A DNA stretch of 64,000 nt, taken from positions 1,767,001 to 1,831,000 of the forward strand of contig NZ_JACHLY010000001.1 in assembly GCF_014204715.1 (NCBI RefSeq), given 5' to 3'. The position numbers and the translations under genes are program-made. The notes under the pieces are model-generated. The model was given only the letters and a program-made list of their open reading frames with translations, had not been told where the DNA came from and made no database searches. Positions 35,078-44,684 of the stretch are shown piece after piece (the stretch's first letter is position 1; each line of letters opens with the position of its first letter). This DNA is from Streptomonospora salina. Lineage in GTDB: Bacteria > Actinomycetota > Actinomycetes > Streptosporangiales > Streptosporangiaceae.

Positions 35078-36031
35078 TCAGGTCTTGCGCAGCCGCACGC
35101 GGCGGATGGTGTGGTCGGCGCCCTTGTGCAGCACCAGCGTCGCCCGCCCGCGCGTAGGCAGGATGTTCTCCACGAGGTTGACCTCGTTGATGGTGCGCCA
35201 CACGTTCGTGGCGAACTCGACGGCCTGCTCCTCGTCCATCTCGCTGGCCATCGCGTGGAAGTAGGAGCGGGGGTCGGAGAACGCGGTGCGCCGCAGCTCC
35301 TGGAAGCGGTCCAGGTACCACGAGCGGATGTGCTCGGGCTTGGCGTCCACGTAGATGGAGAAGTCGAAGAAGTCGGCCACCGCCAGCCGCCCCGGCAGCG
35401 GCGGCTGGAGCACGTTGATGCCTTCGACGATGAGGATGTCGGGCCGCTGCACGGTCTGCGTCTGCCCGGGGACGAGGTCGTAGTGCAGGTGCGAGTAGAC
35501 CGGGATGTCCATCCGCGGCGCGCCGGCCTTCATCTCCGAAACGAACCGCACGAGCGCGCGCCGGTCGTAGCTTTCGGGGAAGCCCTTGCGGTTCATGATC
35601 CCGCGCTCCTGCAGGACCGCGTTGGAGTTCAGGAAGTTGTCGGTGCTGACCAGCTCCACGTGGGGGTGGTCGGGCCACTGGGCCAGCAGGGTGCGCAGCA
35701 GGCGGGCGGTCGTGGACTTGCCCACGGCGACGCTGCCGGCCACGCCGATGACGAACGGCATGGGCTGGTCGCCTTCGCCGAGGAAGTCGCGCACCGCCGC
35801 GTGCCGCTGCCGCGTCGCGCTGACGTACAGGTTCAGCAGCCGCGAAAGCGGCAGGTAGATGTCACGGACCTCGTCCAGCGACGTGGGGTCGGTCGTTCCC
35901 CGAAGAGCTTCGAGGTCGTCCTCGGTCAGCGGGAGCGGTGTCGTGTCTCGCAGCGCCGCCCACGCCGGCCGGTCGAGTTCCACATACGGCGTTGAAAAGC
36001 CGTTCTTCGTCGAAGCCACGGCAGCACACAC
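35078..36031 (-). CDS. coaA: Pantothenate kinase type I
   Basis: 317 residues, usual length. It phosphorylates pantothenate, the first and feedback-controlled step of coenzyme A synthesis, in the cytoplasm. Visible: P-loop [11 protein letters not shown] (about 96-106), [37 protein letters not shown] and the C-terminal [16 protein letters not shown]. It is convergent with DUF4913 and upstream of no obvious operon partner. Confidence 0.97.
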   Translation of the reverse strand: MCAAVASTKNGFSTPYVELDRPAWAALRDTTPLPLTEDDLEALRGTTDPTSLDEVRDIYLPLSRLLNLYVSATRQRHAAVRDFLGEGDQPMPFVIGVAGSVAVGKSTTARLLRTLLAQWPDHPHVELVSTDNFLNSNAVLQERGIMNRKGFPESYDRRALVRFVSEMKAGAPRMDIPVYSHLHYDLVPGQTQTVQRPDILIVEGINVLQPPLPGRLAVADFFDFSIYVDAKPEHIRSWYLDRFQELRRTAFSDPRSYFHAMASEMDEEQAVEFATNVWRTINEVNLVENILPTRGRATLVLHKGADHTIRRVRLRKT

Positions 36032-36156
36032 TAGAGGAGACCTTCCGCCCGGACGCGCGCTCCCCCTGGAGAACGCGTCGAATCCCCGCGGTGCAGGGCC
36101 CGATGGTGGTGCGGGATGCCGTTTCCCCGCACCACCACCGGACGATCGCGGGGCCG

Positions 36157-38142
36157 CTACTCCCCGCTGGTCGCGGCGCGGTCCCTGCCGACCCGCCGCA
36201 GGGCGAGTCCGGAACCGGCGGCCAGGAGCCCGACCGCGCCGAGCGCAGCGGCGCCGGCACCGGTCACGGGCAACGTCGCACCGGCGTCGCCGCCGTCGTC
36301 GTAGCCGTCCGCGGGCCCACCCGTAGGTTCATCCGTCGGTCCGCCCGTGGGATCGGGGGTCGGGCCATCGGTCGGGCTCGGGTCCGGATCCGGGCTCGGA
36401 GACGGACTGCCCGTCGGGTCCGGCGTAGGCGTGGGATCCGGCGTAGGCGTCGGGTCCGGCGGAAGCGTGGGATCCGGCGGAAGCGTCGGGTCCGGCGGAA
36501 GCGTCGGGTCCGGCGGAAGCGTGGGATCCGGCGGAAGCGTCGGGTCCGGCGGAAGCGTCGGATCCGGGCCCTCGACCTCGGTCTTCACGCACGCGGCGTT
36601 GTTCTCCACCGTCGTCTCCGATATCGACGTGTGCGCCTCCGCACAGTTGTTGACGATCGTTCCCGGAGGCTCGTCGGCGTCGACGTGCAGCACGACGGCG
36701 AGGTCGACGGAGTCACCCGGTCCGAGGGTGCCGAGCGAGCACTCCAGCGACGATTCGACGACGTCGCACGCGTCGGGACGTGCCTCGACCGTGACGTGAT
36801 CCGTGTCGATCGTGTCCTCGACCTGAACGTTCTCGGCGGCCACGTCGCCGTTGTTGGCGACCGTGACGGTGTAGGTGATGGTGCCGTCCGGATTCACCGT
36901 CGCCGGTCCCGCCTTCTCGACGGCCACGTCGGCCTTCCCGTCGGCGGTCGGTCCGACGACGGCGGTGTCGCACGACTGGTTGTTGCCGGTCTCGGTCTCC
37001 CGCGATCCGGTGTAGACCGTGGCGCAGTTGACGATCTCGGTTCCCTCGGCGACGTCGGAACCGACCGTGACGGTCACCTCCAGTTCGACCGTCTCATCCG
37101 GTTGCAGCGTGCCCAGGTCGCAGCTGACGGTGAGACCGCTGGGCGGGCACTGCTCGGGCAGTCCGTCCCCGTCGATCGCCGTGAGATTGCCGTCGGTCGG
37201 ATCCTGCACGAACACGTCGACGGCCTCCGACGGGCCGTTGTTGGTGACGACGATCGTGTAGGTGATGGTGCCGTCGGGATTCACCGTCGCCGGGTCGCCG
37301 GTCTTGGTGATCTCCACGTCGGTCATGGTCTGCGTCTGCGCGTTGTTCGGCGTCTTGGCACCTTGGGCGTTCGAGGCGTCGACCGCGGCCGTGTTGGTGA
37401 TGTTCGTGCCGTCGGAGACCCCGGGATCGACCCGCACGGTGACCTCGTAGGTCGCTGAACTTCCGGGCGCGATCGTCGTGCCGTCCCCGCCGCAGGTCAC
37501 CACCTGCCCCGAAGCGGTGCAGTCCGGTGCGGAGACGAACGCGACGTCGCCGTCCAGCGTGTCGGTCACCGTGACGTCCTCGGCCGCCTCGTCGCCGCTG
37601 TTGGTGACCGTGATCGTGTAGGTCGCTTCGCCGCCGATGATCATCGGGTCCGGCGCGACGCTCTTGGAGATGCCCAGGACGGTGGCCTGCTGCCGCTCGC
37701 GCTCCGCGGCGGGGCCGGGCGACGGTTCCGCCCGCTGCGGAGCGCCGCGCGCAGGGCCCGGCTCCTCGTGCCGGTCCGGCGCGTCCGGCGCCGCGCCGGA
37801 GGCCGGCGATGCGTCTCCCGAGGCGCCCGCGCCGGGCTCCTCCACCGCGCCCGAGGGCGCTGCCTGCTCCTCATCCGGCGGCTCGGTACCCGGGGGCGCG
37901 TCCTGCGCATCGGGCGCCTCCGGCGCGCCCCGCTCCGGCAGGGCGGAGGCGCCGCCCTCGGCGGCGCTCGGACCGCCGGCGGAGTCCGGGGCCGCAGCCG
38001 GTTCAGCGGAGGCCTCGGATACAGCCGGAGCGCTTGGCGGCTGCTCCGCTGCCGCGGCACCGCTCAACGGCCATCCGGCCAGGATCAGGGCGGCGGCCGT
38101 CCGGGCTGCGCGTCCTCGCCCCCGCTGTGCTCCATTGGGCAT
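36157..38142 (-). CDS. Sortase-type surface protein with three DUF11 repeats
   Basis: 661 residues from the ATG at 38142 (GGAG six bases upstream). A signal peptide (1-32) and an Ala/Pro/Glu-rich stalk (33-155) lead to three DUF11 immunoglobulin-like domains (about 155-265, 270-390, 400-510), each with the YTITVTNSG...VTDTL or YTVTVANNG type motif and paired Cys. A Pro/Thr spacer with six DPTLPP repeats follows, then LPVTG (about 624), a hydrophobic helix and a basic tail: a full sortase anchor. It should be covalently attached to the wall. Role unknown; adhesion or a surface scaffold is likely. No sortase gene is nearby. Confidence 0.88.
   Translation of the reverse strand: MPNGAQRGRGRAARTAAALILAGWPLSGAAAAEQPPSAPAVSEASAEPAAAPDSAGGPSAAEGGASALPERGAPEAPDAQDAPPGTEPPDEEQAAPSGAVEEPGAGASGDASPASGAAPDAPDRHEEPGPARGAPQRAEPSPGPAAERERQQATVLGISKSVAPDPMIIGGEATYTITVTNSGDEAAEDVTVTDTLDGDVAFVSAPDCTASGQVVTCGGDGTTIAPGSSATYEVTVRVDPGVSDGTNITNTAAVDASNAQGAKTPNNAQTQTMTDVEITKTGDPATVNPDGTITYTIVVTNNGPSEAVDVFVQDPTDGNLTAIDGDGLPEQCPPSGLTVSCDLGTLQPDETVELEVTVTVGSDVAEGTEIVNCATVYTGSRETETGNNQSCDTAVVGPTADGKADVAVEKAGPATVNPDGTITYTVTVANNGDVAAENVQVEDTIDTDHVTVEARPDACDVVESSLECSLGTLGPGDSVDLAVVLHVDADEPPGTIVNNCAEAHTSISETTVENNAACVKTEVEGPDPTLPPDPTLPPDPTLPPDPTLPPDPTLPPDPTLPPDPTPTPDPTPTPDPTGSPSPSPDPDPSPTDGPTPDPTGGPTDEPTGGPADGYDDGGDAGATLPVTGAGAAALGAVGLLAAGSGLALRRVGRDRAATSGE
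36458..36565 (-). repeat. Six 18-bp tandem repeats encoding DPTLPP
   Basis: Six units of GGCGGAAGCGTSGGRTCC (plus-strand reading) run without a break. They code for the Pro-rich wall-spanning spacer of the DUF11 surface protein. Unit number probably varies between strains by slippage. Confidence 0.85.
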
Positions 38143-38423
38143 GGCCTGCTCCGTCGCATCCGGCTGCATCGACGGGACCGATACTGGCGCCTGCCGCTCC
38201 GCCCGGCGCGTGCGGACACGGCGGCGAAACACCCCGATGGGGAAAGCTTTGTCCGCCGCTTATCCGCCGGCCGCCCCGCGCGGCGGGAGGGGCGCGGGAC
38301 GGCCGGTGCGTCCGGCATCGGACATGTGCGGAAATTCTTCTGGGGCCTACCGGACGCTCCGCCGGCGGCCCGCGGGGTGCAGACAGGCCCTCTGACGTGC
38401 GCGGTCTTATCGAGGTCACCAAA
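38143..38423. other. Divergent spacer between the surface protein and glmS, with hairpin
   Basis: Gene-free. A 15-bp stem with one G-T mismatch (38267-38281 with 38292-38306) lies in the middle; it may be an attenuator or insulator. DNA from about 38400 to 38460 is AT-rich and holds the glmS promoter and the DasR-like site. Confidence 0.45.
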
Positions 38424-38435
38424 TGGTCTATACCC
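38424..38435 (+). promoter_or_regulatory. DasR-like operator upstream of glmS
   Basis: TGGTCTATACCC, in context matching 12 of 16 bases of the recalled DasR consensus ACTGGTCTAGACCACT, 76 bp before the glmS start. GlmS makes glucosamine-6-phosphate, the DasR effector in Streptomyces, so the location makes sense. Binding is inferred. Confidence 0.5.
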
Positions 38436-38510
38436 TTACCTGCGTAAACGCCTATTGGTATGGCGCGTGGATGGTCGGTCTCGGGCGACTCATCGCTTAC
38501 GCTGGCCCTC

Positions 38511-40361
38511 ATGTGCGGAATCGTTGGCTACGTCGGGCCGCAACCGGCGCTTGAGGTGGTGCGCGACGGCCTCCAGAGGTTGGAGTACCGCGGGTACGAC
38601 TCCGCGGGAGTCGCCGTCGTGACCGAGGGCCGGTTGGAGACCGAGAAGCGCGCCGGCAAGCTCACCAACCTGGAAGAGGCCCTGGCCGAGACTCCGCGTT
38701 CGGCCGACGGCATCGGCATCGGGCACACCCGCTGGGCCACCCACGGCGCGCCCAACGACGTCAACGCCCACCCCCACGTCGACAACGACAACCGGGTGGC
38801 GGTCATCCACAACGGCATCATCGAGAATTTCGCCGCGCTGCGCCTGGAACTGGAGGAGCGCGACTGCAAGTTCACCTCCGAAACCGACACCGAGGTGGTC
38901 GCCCACCTGCTCGGCGAAGAGGTCAAGGAGCACGACGAGGACCTGGCCGCGGCCATGCGCGCGGTCTGCCGCCGACTGGACGGGACCTTCACGCTGGTGG
39001 CGACGTATGCGGGCGACCCCGACACGGTGGTCGCGGCCCGCCGCAACTCGCCGCTGGTCGTGGGCCGCGGCGACGGAGAGAACTTCCTCGCCAGCGACGT
39101 GGCCGCCTTCATCGCCCACACCCGCCACGCCGTAGAGCTGGGCCAGGACCAGGTGGTGGAGCTGCGCCGCGATTCGGTGAACGTCACCGACTACGACGGG
39201 AACCCCGCCCCGGTGCGCGAATACCACGTCGACTGGGACGCCTCGGCCGCCGAGAAGGGCGGCTACGACTACTTCATGCTCAAGGAGATCGTCGAGCAGC
39301 CGCAGGCCGTGGCCGATACGCTCCTGGGCCGTGTCGGGGTCGACGGGACGCTCACGCTCGACGAGATGCGACTGGCGCCCTCCGAACTGCGCGAGATCGA
39401 GAAGATCGTCATCATCGCCTGCGGCACCTCCTACCACGCGGGGCTGATCGCCAAGTACGCGATCGAGCACTGGTGCCGCGTCCCCTGCGAAGTCGAGGTC
39501 GCCAGCGAGTTCCGCTACCGCGACCCCATCCTCAACCGCCAGACCATGGTCATCGCGATCTCGCAGTCGGGCGAGAGCATGGACACCCTGATGGCGGTGC
39601 GCTACGCCCGCGAGCAGCGCGCACGCGTACTGGCCATCTGCAACGTCAACGGCTCCACGATCCCGCGCGAGTCCGACGGCGTGCTCTACACCCACGCCGG
39701 TCCCGAGGTGGGCGTCGCGGCCACCAAGACGTTCCTCACCCAGCTGGTGGCCTGCTACCTGATCGGGCTCTATCTCGCCCAGGTGCGCAACACCAAGTTC
39801 GGCGACGAGGTCAACGCCGTCATCGGGCAGCTGGCCCGCATGCCCGAACAGGTCCAGGAGGTGCTGGGCACGGTGGGGCCGGTGCGCGAACTCGCCCGTT
39901 CGCTGTCCGGCTCCGGGACCGTGCTCTTCCTCGGCCGCCACGTGGGCTACCCCGTGGCGCTGGAGGGTGCGCTCAAGCTCAAGGAGCTGGCCTACATGCA
40001 CGCCGAAGCCTTCGCGGCCGGCGAGCTCAAGCACGGTCCGATCGCGCTGATCGAGGACGGCCTGCCGGTGGTCGTGGTGGTGCCCTCCCGCGAGGGGCGC
40101 GGGGTGCTGCACGACAAGATCGTCTCCAACATCCAGGAGATCCGCGCCCGCGGCGCCCGCACCATCGTCATCGCCGAAGAGGGGGACGAGACGGTGCGGC
40201 CCTACGCCGACGAGCTGATCGGCATCCCGTCGGTGCCGACCCTGCTGCAGCCGATCATCGCGTCGATCCCGATGCAGGTGTTCGCCTGCGAGCTGGCGCT
40301 GGCCAAGGGCAACGACGTGGACCGGCCGCGCAACCTCGCCAAGAGCGTGACAGTCGAGTAG
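38511..40361 (+). CDS. glmS: Glutamine--fructose-6-phosphate aminotransferase (isomerising)
   Basis: 616 residues from the ATG at 38511; this start exposes the catalytic Cys2 after Met removal (MCGIVGYVG). It converts fructose-6-phosphate and glutamine to glucosamine-6-phosphate, committing carbon to peptidoglycan precursors. The N-terminal glutaminase domain has GHTRWATHG and HNGIIENF. Two SIS isomerase domains follow (IIACGTSYHAG, AISQSGESMDTL, LGRHVGYPVALEGALKLKEL). The C-terminus ends AKSVTVE, as in all GlmS. It is regulated perhaps through the DasR-like site upstream. I see no glmS ribozyme. Confidence 0.98.
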   Translation: MCGIVGYVGPQPALEVVRDGLQRLEYRGYDSAGVAVVTEGRLETEKRAGKLTNLEEALAETPRSADGIGIGHTRWATHGAPNDVNAHPHVDNDNRVAVIHNGIIENFAALRLELEERDCKFTSETDTEVVAHLLGEEVKEHDEDLAAAMRAVCRRLDGTFTLVATYAGDPDTVVAARRNSPLVVGRGDGENFLASDVAAFIAHTRHAVELGQDQVVELRRDSVNVTDYDGNPAPVREYHVDWDASAAEKGGYDYFMLKEIVEQPQAVADTLLGRVGVDGTLTLDEMRLAPSELREIEKIVIIACGTSYHAGLIAKYAIEHWCRVPCEVEVASEFRYRDPILNRQTMVIAISQSGESMDTLMAVRYAREQRARVLAICNVNGSTIPRESDGVLYTHAGPEVGVAATKTFLTQLVACYLIGLYLAQVRNTKFGDEVNAVIGQLARMPEQVQEVLGTVGPVRELARSLSGSGTVLFLGRHVGYPVALEGALKLKELAYMHAEAFAAGELKHGPIALIEDGLPVVVVVPSREGRGVLHDKIVSNIQEIRARGARTIVIAEEGDETVRPYADELIGIPSVPTLLQPIIASIPMQVFACELALAKGNDVDRPRNLAKSVTVE

Positions 40362-40388
40362 GCCGACCGGGCCGTTCCCGCACACGCG

Positions 40389-40445
40389 GGCCTTCCCGGT
40401 CCGGTCCGCGGCCCTTGAGGCGTCGCGGACCGGACCGGGAAGGCC
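40389..40445. terminator. Strong bidirectional terminator between glmS and the iron-binding lipoprotein
   Basis: A perfect 22-bp stem (40389-40410 with 40424-40445) and 13-nt loop between two convergent genes, 27 bp after glmS. Confidence 0.75.
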
Positions 40446-40478
40446 GTCGGCGCTGCGGCCCCGGCTTGCGGTGCCCGT

Positions 40479-41495
40479 CTACCGCGGCGCCTCGACTCCG
40501 AAAACCCCGGCGATGTCGTCGAGCATGGTGTGGGCGCCCTGCAGGCTCACCGAGGACAGCCACACGTCGTCGGCGACGGTGTGCTTCTCGCCCTCCAACT
40601 GGTCCCACAGCGGATTCCCGGTGAACCGCTCGGCCTTCTCCGCGGACTCTCCGGTGCCGTCGTCCCACGTGGAGACCATGATGTGGTCGGCGTCCAGGTC
40701 CAGAATCCGCTCCGGGCTCAGGTTGGCGGCGATGCCGCCCTCCTCGGGCATGGGCGCGTCGTCGGGCCGCGGCAGGCCCACGTCCTGCTGGACGATGCCG
40801 GGGAAGGAGTCCGGTCCGTACAGGCGCACCGTCGGCTCGCCGGCGAATCGGGCCAGCGTCATGGTCGGCGCCTGCCCGCCGTTCTCCTCGGCGACGGCCG
40901 CACCCAGGTCCGCGGCGCGCTCCTCGAAGTCGGCGATCTGGCTTCGGGCGGTGTCCCGCTTGCCCGCGGCCTCGCCGACCAGGAGGTGGTTCTGCTTCCA
41001 GGTGGCGCCGGTGGTCTCGGAGAACACCGTCGGAGCGATCTCGGCGAGCTGGTCGTAGACCTCTTCGTGGCGGACCTTCGCCGAGAGGATCAGGTCGGGC
41101 TGCAGCTCGGCGATCTTGGCGAGGTCGGGCGATTCCAGCGTCCCCACGGTCTCGGCGTCGCCGGCGTAGGTGCCGCCCTGCTCGCCGAGGTAGTCGCGCA
41201 GGCCCTCGCCGTCGGAGTAGGCGGTGCGGCCGATCACGTCCATCTCCAGCCCGATCGCGGAGTCGAGATAGCTGGTGTCGAGCACGACGACGGACTCGGG
41301 CGCGGACTCGATCGTCGTCTCGCCCATGGCGTGCTCGACGGTGGCCGGAAAGCCGCCGGAGCCGCCGGAATCTCCGGAGGCGTCGTCGGCTCCGCCGGTG
41401 TCCGTGCCGCAGGCGGTGAGCAGAGCCACCACGGCGGCCGCGGATGCGGTGGCGAGCGTCCGCGCGGGGGTGCGCAGACGGGCGGTAGGCGCCAT
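40479..41495 (-). CDS. Iron-siderophore ABC transporter substrate-binding lipoprotein
   Basis: 338 residues from the ATG at 41495, just after AAAGGGA; a GTG seven codons upstream has no ribosome site. Lipobox LLTAC makes it a surface lipoprotein. The FepB/FecB-type periplasmic fold is seen in VVVLDTSYLDSAIGLEMDVIG, LAKIAELQPDLILSAK and TEIAPTVFSE-like segments, ending HTMLDDIAGVFGV. It should bind a ferric siderophore and pass it to the two permeases divergently encoded. An iron box lies between them, so both sides are likely iron-repressed. Confidence 0.93.
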   Translation of the reverse strand: MAPTARLRTPARTLATASAAAVVALLTACGTDTGGADDASGDSGGSGGFPATVEHAMGETTIESAPESVVVLDTSYLDSAIGLEMDVIGRTAYSDGEGLRDYLGEQGGTYAGDAETVGTLESPDLAKIAELQPDLILSAKVRHEEVYDQLAEIAPTVFSETTGATWKQNHLLVGEAAGKRDTARSQIADFEERAADLGAAVAEENGGQAPTMTLARFAGEPTVRLYGPDSFPGIVQQDVGLPRPDDAPMPEEGGIAANLSPERILDLDADHIMVSTWDDGTGESAEKAERFTGNPLWDQLEGEKHTVADDVWLSSVSLQGAHTMLDDIAGVFGVEAPR

Positions 41496-41522
41496 CAGGG
41501 TCCCTTTGCTGTTCACGATAGA

Positions 41523-41541
41523 TTAGGTTCGTCTTGCCTAA
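41523..41541. promoter_or_regulatory. DmdR/IdeR iron box
   Basis: TTAGGTTCGTCTTGCCTAA matches the 19-bp consensus TTAGGTTAGGCTAACCTAA at 15 positions, including both ends. It lies in the divergent promoter of the iron-siderophore transporter and should be bound by the iron-loaded DtxR-family repressor. Confidence 0.8.
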
Positions 41542-41634
41542 CGCACGACTATGTCGTGAAACTGGGAGTATGCGAGTTTTGCGATGGTTTGTCCAGGGGT
41601 TACCGGTGCACCGACCGAAGAGAGGGAAGCGGCT

Positions 41635-42699
41635 GTGACCACGAGCGCGACCGCTCCGCCGCGCGGCGCCGGGGAATCCGCCCCCTCCTTCGGCACCGGA
41701 CCGCGCCTGCGGCGCCGGCTCGCCGGGCTCGGCCTGCTGCTGGCCGTACTGGCCGCGTGCGCGGCGCTGAGTATCGCAGTCGGCTCCCGCAGCATCGCCC
41801 CCGCCGACGTCTGGAGCAGCCTGGTCGCGCCCGACGGCGACGAATCCAGCACCATCGTGCACGCGCTGCGCCTTCCCCGCACCCTGCTGGGCGCCGTCGT
41901 CGGCGTCGCGCTGGGCGTCGCCGGGGTGCTCATGCAAAGCCACACCCGCAACCCCATCGCCGACCCGAGCCTGCTGGGAGTGGCCTACGGTGCCGCGTGC
42001 GCCGTGGTTCTGAGCATCTTCCTACTCGGACTCACCGACGTCTCCACCTACGTCTGGTTCGCGATCGGCGGCGCCCTCGCCGCCAGCGTCGCCGTGTTCG
42101 CCGTCGCCTCCGGCGGATCGCGCGGCCCCACACCGGTGACCCTCCTGCTGGCCGGCGCCGCGATGAGCGCCATGCTCAGCGCCGTCACCTCGGCCGTCGT
42201 GCTGCTGGACGAAAGCAGCCTGGAGGTCTACCGGTTCTGGCGCATCGGCTCGCTCAGCGGCCGCCCCGAGGGAGTGACCGCCCAGGTCCTGCCCTTCGTC
42301 GCCGCCGGACTGGTGCTGGCCCTGGCCGGTTCCCGCGGCATGAACGCCCTGGCGCTGGGCGACGACGTCGCCGCCTCCCTCGGGCACCGGGTGCGGCTGG
42401 TGCGCGCGTCCGGCGTCGCGGCGATCGCGCTGCTCGCCGGCGGCGCCGTAGCCGCGGCCGGGCCGATCGGGTTCGTCGGCCTGGTCGCCCCGCACGCCGC
42501 ACGCGCCGTCACCGGCCCCGACCACCGCTGGCTCGTGCCCTACGCGGCGCTGTGCGGCGCCGCGCTCGTCCTCGCCGCCGACGTCGCCGGACGCGTCGTC
42601 CGCGGCTCCGGCGAAGTCGAGGCGGGCATCGTACTCGCCGTGCTGGGCGGCCCCTTCTTCGTCGCACTCGCCCGCCGAAGGAGGCTGATCGAGCTGTGA
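41635..42699 (+). CDS. Iron-siderophore ABC transporter permease (FecCD family), first
   Basis: 354 residues from a GTG at 41635 with GAGAGGG upstream; the ATG at 41584 lacks a ribosome site. About nine to ten membrane helices are seen. FecCD signatures: LRLPRTLLGAVVGVALGVAGVLMQSHTRNPIADPSLLGV, WRIGSLSGR and AGPIGFVGLVAPHAARAV. It pairs with the following permease to form the ferric-siderophore channel. The start codon of that gene overlaps its stop. Confidence 0.94.
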   Translation: MTTSATAPPRGAGESAPSFGTGPRLRRRLAGLGLLLAVLAACAALSIAVGSRSIAPADVWSSLVAPDGDESSTIVHALRLPRTLLGAVVGVALGVAGVLMQSHTRNPIADPSLLGVAYGAACAVVLSIFLLGLTDVSTYVWFAIGGALAASVAVFAVASGGSRGPTPVTLLLAGAAMSAMLSAVTSAVVLLDESSLEVYRFWRIGSLSGRPEGVTAQVLPFVAAGLVLALAGSRGMNALALGDDVAASLGHRVRLVRASGVAAIALLAGGAVAAAGPIGFVGLVAPHAARAVTGPDHRWLVPYAALCGAALVLAADVAGRVVRGSGEVEAGIVLAVLGGPFFVALARRRRLIEL

Positions 42700-43814
42700 G
42701 CGCCCCCGCCTCCCCCCGCACCTCCCCCTCGCCGCACGCGGATCCGGGCGCCGCCCTGAACCGCCCCGTTGCGCACATCGGCCCGGCGGCATGGACCTGG
42801 CGCCCCCGGACCGCGCTCGTGTGCCTGGCGGTGGCCGCGCTGCTGGCGGCCGCGTTCCTGCGGGCGCTCGCCGCCTTCGACACCGCCGACGTGGGCCTGG
42901 CCGACGCGGCGGCGGTGCTGCTCGGCGGGGGCGACCCCGGCCAACGCTTCATCGTCCTGGAGCTGCGCATGCCGCGCGCGGCGACCGGCGCGCTGGTCGG
43001 CGCGGCACTGGGGCTCTCCGGCGCCATCCTGCAATCCCTGGCCCGCAACCCGCTGGCCAGCCCCGACACCCTGGGCATCGGCTGGGGCGCGGCGATCGGC
43101 GCCGTCACCGTGATCGTGTTCGGCGGCAGCGCCGGCGGCGTGAGCGGAATCGCGGCCCAGTTCGGCGTACCCGCGGGCGCGATCGTCGGCGGGCTCGCCG
43201 CGACCGCTGCGGTGTTCGGGCTGTCCTGGCGATCGGGCGTGCACAGCAACCGGTTGCTGCTGGTCGGCGTCGCGGTCTCGCTGACGTGCGCGAACCTCGT
43301 CTACTGGATCATGACCTGGACCGACCTGCAGAGCGCCGCACGGGCTCAGACGTGGGTCACCGGCAGCCTGCACGCCGCCGACTGGGACCGCGCCGGCGCC
43401 GCCGCCGTCGCACTGGCTGCGGTGATCCCCCTCACCTTGGGCGTCGGCCGTGCGCTGGGGGCGCTGGGTCTGGGCGACGACGCCGCCCGCGGCCTGGGTG
43501 TGCGGGTGGACGCCGCGCGGCTGGTGCTGCTGCTGTTGTCCGCGCTGCTCGTGTGCGTGGCCACATCGGCGGCCGGCCCCATCAACTTCGTCGCCCTGGC
43601 CGCCCCGCAGATCGCCATGCGGCTGTGCCGGTGCGCACAACCGCCGCTGTTCACCGCGACTCTGATGGGGGCCGCGCTCACTCTGGTCGCCGACCAGCTC
43701 GCGGCCGGGCTGTTCGCCCCCCTGCAGCTCCCCGTCGGCGTGTTCACCGCCGTGCTGGGCGCGCCCTACCTGATGTACCTCATCGTCCTTCGCCACCGGG
43801 AGGCCCGACTGTGA
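42696..43814 (+). CDS. Iron-siderophore ABC transporter permease (FecCD family), second
   Basis: 372 residues. The GTG overlaps the previous stop by 4 bp, so translation is coupled. A Pro-rich N-terminal tail of about 35 residues precedes the membrane helices. FecCD motifs are LRMPRAATGALVGAALGLSGAILQSLARNPLASPDTLGI and AGPINFVALAAPQIAMRL. It is the heterodimer partner of the first permease, and it overlaps the ATPase gene by 4 bp. Confidence 0.94.
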   Translation: MSAPASPRTSPSPHADPGAALNRPVAHIGPAAWTWRPRTALVCLAVAALLAAAFLRALAAFDTADVGLADAAAVLLGGGDPGQRFIVLELRMPRAATGALVGAALGLSGAILQSLARNPLASPDTLGIGWGAAIGAVTVIVFGGSAGGVSGIAAQFGVPAGAIVGGLAATAAVFGLSWRSGVHSNRLLLVGVAVSLTCANLVYWIMTWTDLQSAARAQTWVTGSLHAADWDRAGAAAVALAAVIPLTLGVGRALGALGLGDDAARGLGVRVDAARLVLLLLSALLVCVATSAAGPINFVALAAPQIAMRLCRCAQPPLFTATLMGAALTLVADQLAAGLFAPLQLPVGVFTAVLGAPYLMYLIVLRHREARL

Positions 43815-44680
43815 ACCCCGACCCCGCCGCCCCCGCCGAGTCCGCGCGGCTGCGCGCCGAGGGGGTCACACTGGGCTACGGCGACACCGTCGTCTCCCGC
43901 CACCTGGACTTCAGCGTCGCCGACCGCGAGGTCACCGCCATCATCGGCCCCAACGGCTGCGGGAAATCCACCCTCCTGCGGGCGCTGGGGCGGCTGCTGC
44001 GGCCGGGGGCGGGCCGGATCGTGCTGGACGGCCGCCCGATCCGGTCGGTGCCTCCGCGCGAAGTCGCCCGCACCGTCGCGGTCCTGCCGCAGTCGCCGCA
44101 GGCGCCGCCCGGACTGGCGGTGGCCGACCTGGTGGCACGCGGCCGGCACCCGCACCAGACGTGGTACCGGCAGTGGTCCTCCTCCGACCGCGCTGCAGTC
44201 TCCCGCGCGCTGGAGCTGACGGGAATGCTGGACTGCGCCGAGCGCACCCTGGACCAGCTGTCCGGCGGACAGCGCCAGCGCGCGTGGATCTCCATGGCCC
44301 TGGCCCAGGAGACGGACCTGCTCCTGCTGGACGAACCCACGACCTTCCTCGACCTCGCGCACCAGATCGAGGTGCTCGACCTGGTGCGCGAGCTCAACGA
44401 GCGCCACGGGCGCACCGTCGTCATGGTGCTGCACGACCTCAACCTCGCCGCCCGCTACTCCCACCGCCTCGTCGCGATGCACCGAGGGGCGGTGCGGGCC
44501 ACCGGACCGGCGGACGAGGTCCTGACTCCCGACCTGCTCGCCGAGGTGTTCGGGTTGCGGTGCGCGGTCGTCCCGGATCCCGTTTCAGCGACCCCGCTGG
44601 TGGTCCCGGTGGGCGCCCACGACACCGCGCCCGGCACCGCTGCGGCCGGGTCCGGAGGACCGGACCCGGCCGCCGGCTGA
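43811..44680 (+). CDS. Iron-siderophore ABC transporter ATP-binding protein (FecE/FepC family)
   Basis: 289 residues, GTG start overlapping the permease stop. Walker A GPNGCGKST, the typical FepC stretch VLPQSPQAPPGLAVADLVARGRHPHQ, signature LSGGQRQRAWI, Walker B LLLLDEPTTFLDL and H-loop LHDLN are all intact. It drives uptake through the two permeases. It ends only 4 bp from the convergent glmM gene; its last codons form a hairpin that may end both transcripts. Confidence 0.95.
   Translation: MNPDPAAPAESARLRAEGVTLGYGDTVVSRHLDFSVADREVTAIIGPNGCGKSTLLRALGRLLRPGAGRIVLDGRPIRSVPPREVARTVAVLPQSPQAPPGLAVADLVARGRHPHQTWYRQWSSSDRAAVSRALELTGMLDCAERTLDQLSGGQRQRAWISMALAQETDLLLLDEPTTFLDLAHQIEVLDLVRELNERHGRTVVMVLHDLNLAARYSHRLVAMHRGAVRATGPADEVLTPDLLAEVFGLRCAVVPDPVSATPLVVPVGAHDTAPGTAAAGSGGPDPAAG
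44642..44673. terminator. Terminator hairpin inside the 3' end of the ATPase gene
   Basis: A perfect 14-bp stem (44642-44655 with 44660-44673), AGGA loop. It lies within the last codons of the ATPase gene, 12 bp from the convergent glmM stop, so termination shares coding sequence. Confidence 0.55.
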
Positions 44681-44684
44681 CGTC

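Noticed and set aside
36458-36565. Regular 18-bp repeats that could be mistaken for a CRISPR array
   Set aside because: There are no unique spacers; the units are contiguous and code in frame for DPTLPP.
38143-38510. A glmS ribozyme upstream of glmS
   Set aside because: I could not recognise the ribozyme core; the spacer holds only a simple hairpin and a promoter-like patch.
38490-40385. A 631-codon minus-strand frame opposite glmS
   Set aside because: Antisense shadow with His/Val/Leu/Gly/Asp-rich sequence; the glmS frame is certain.
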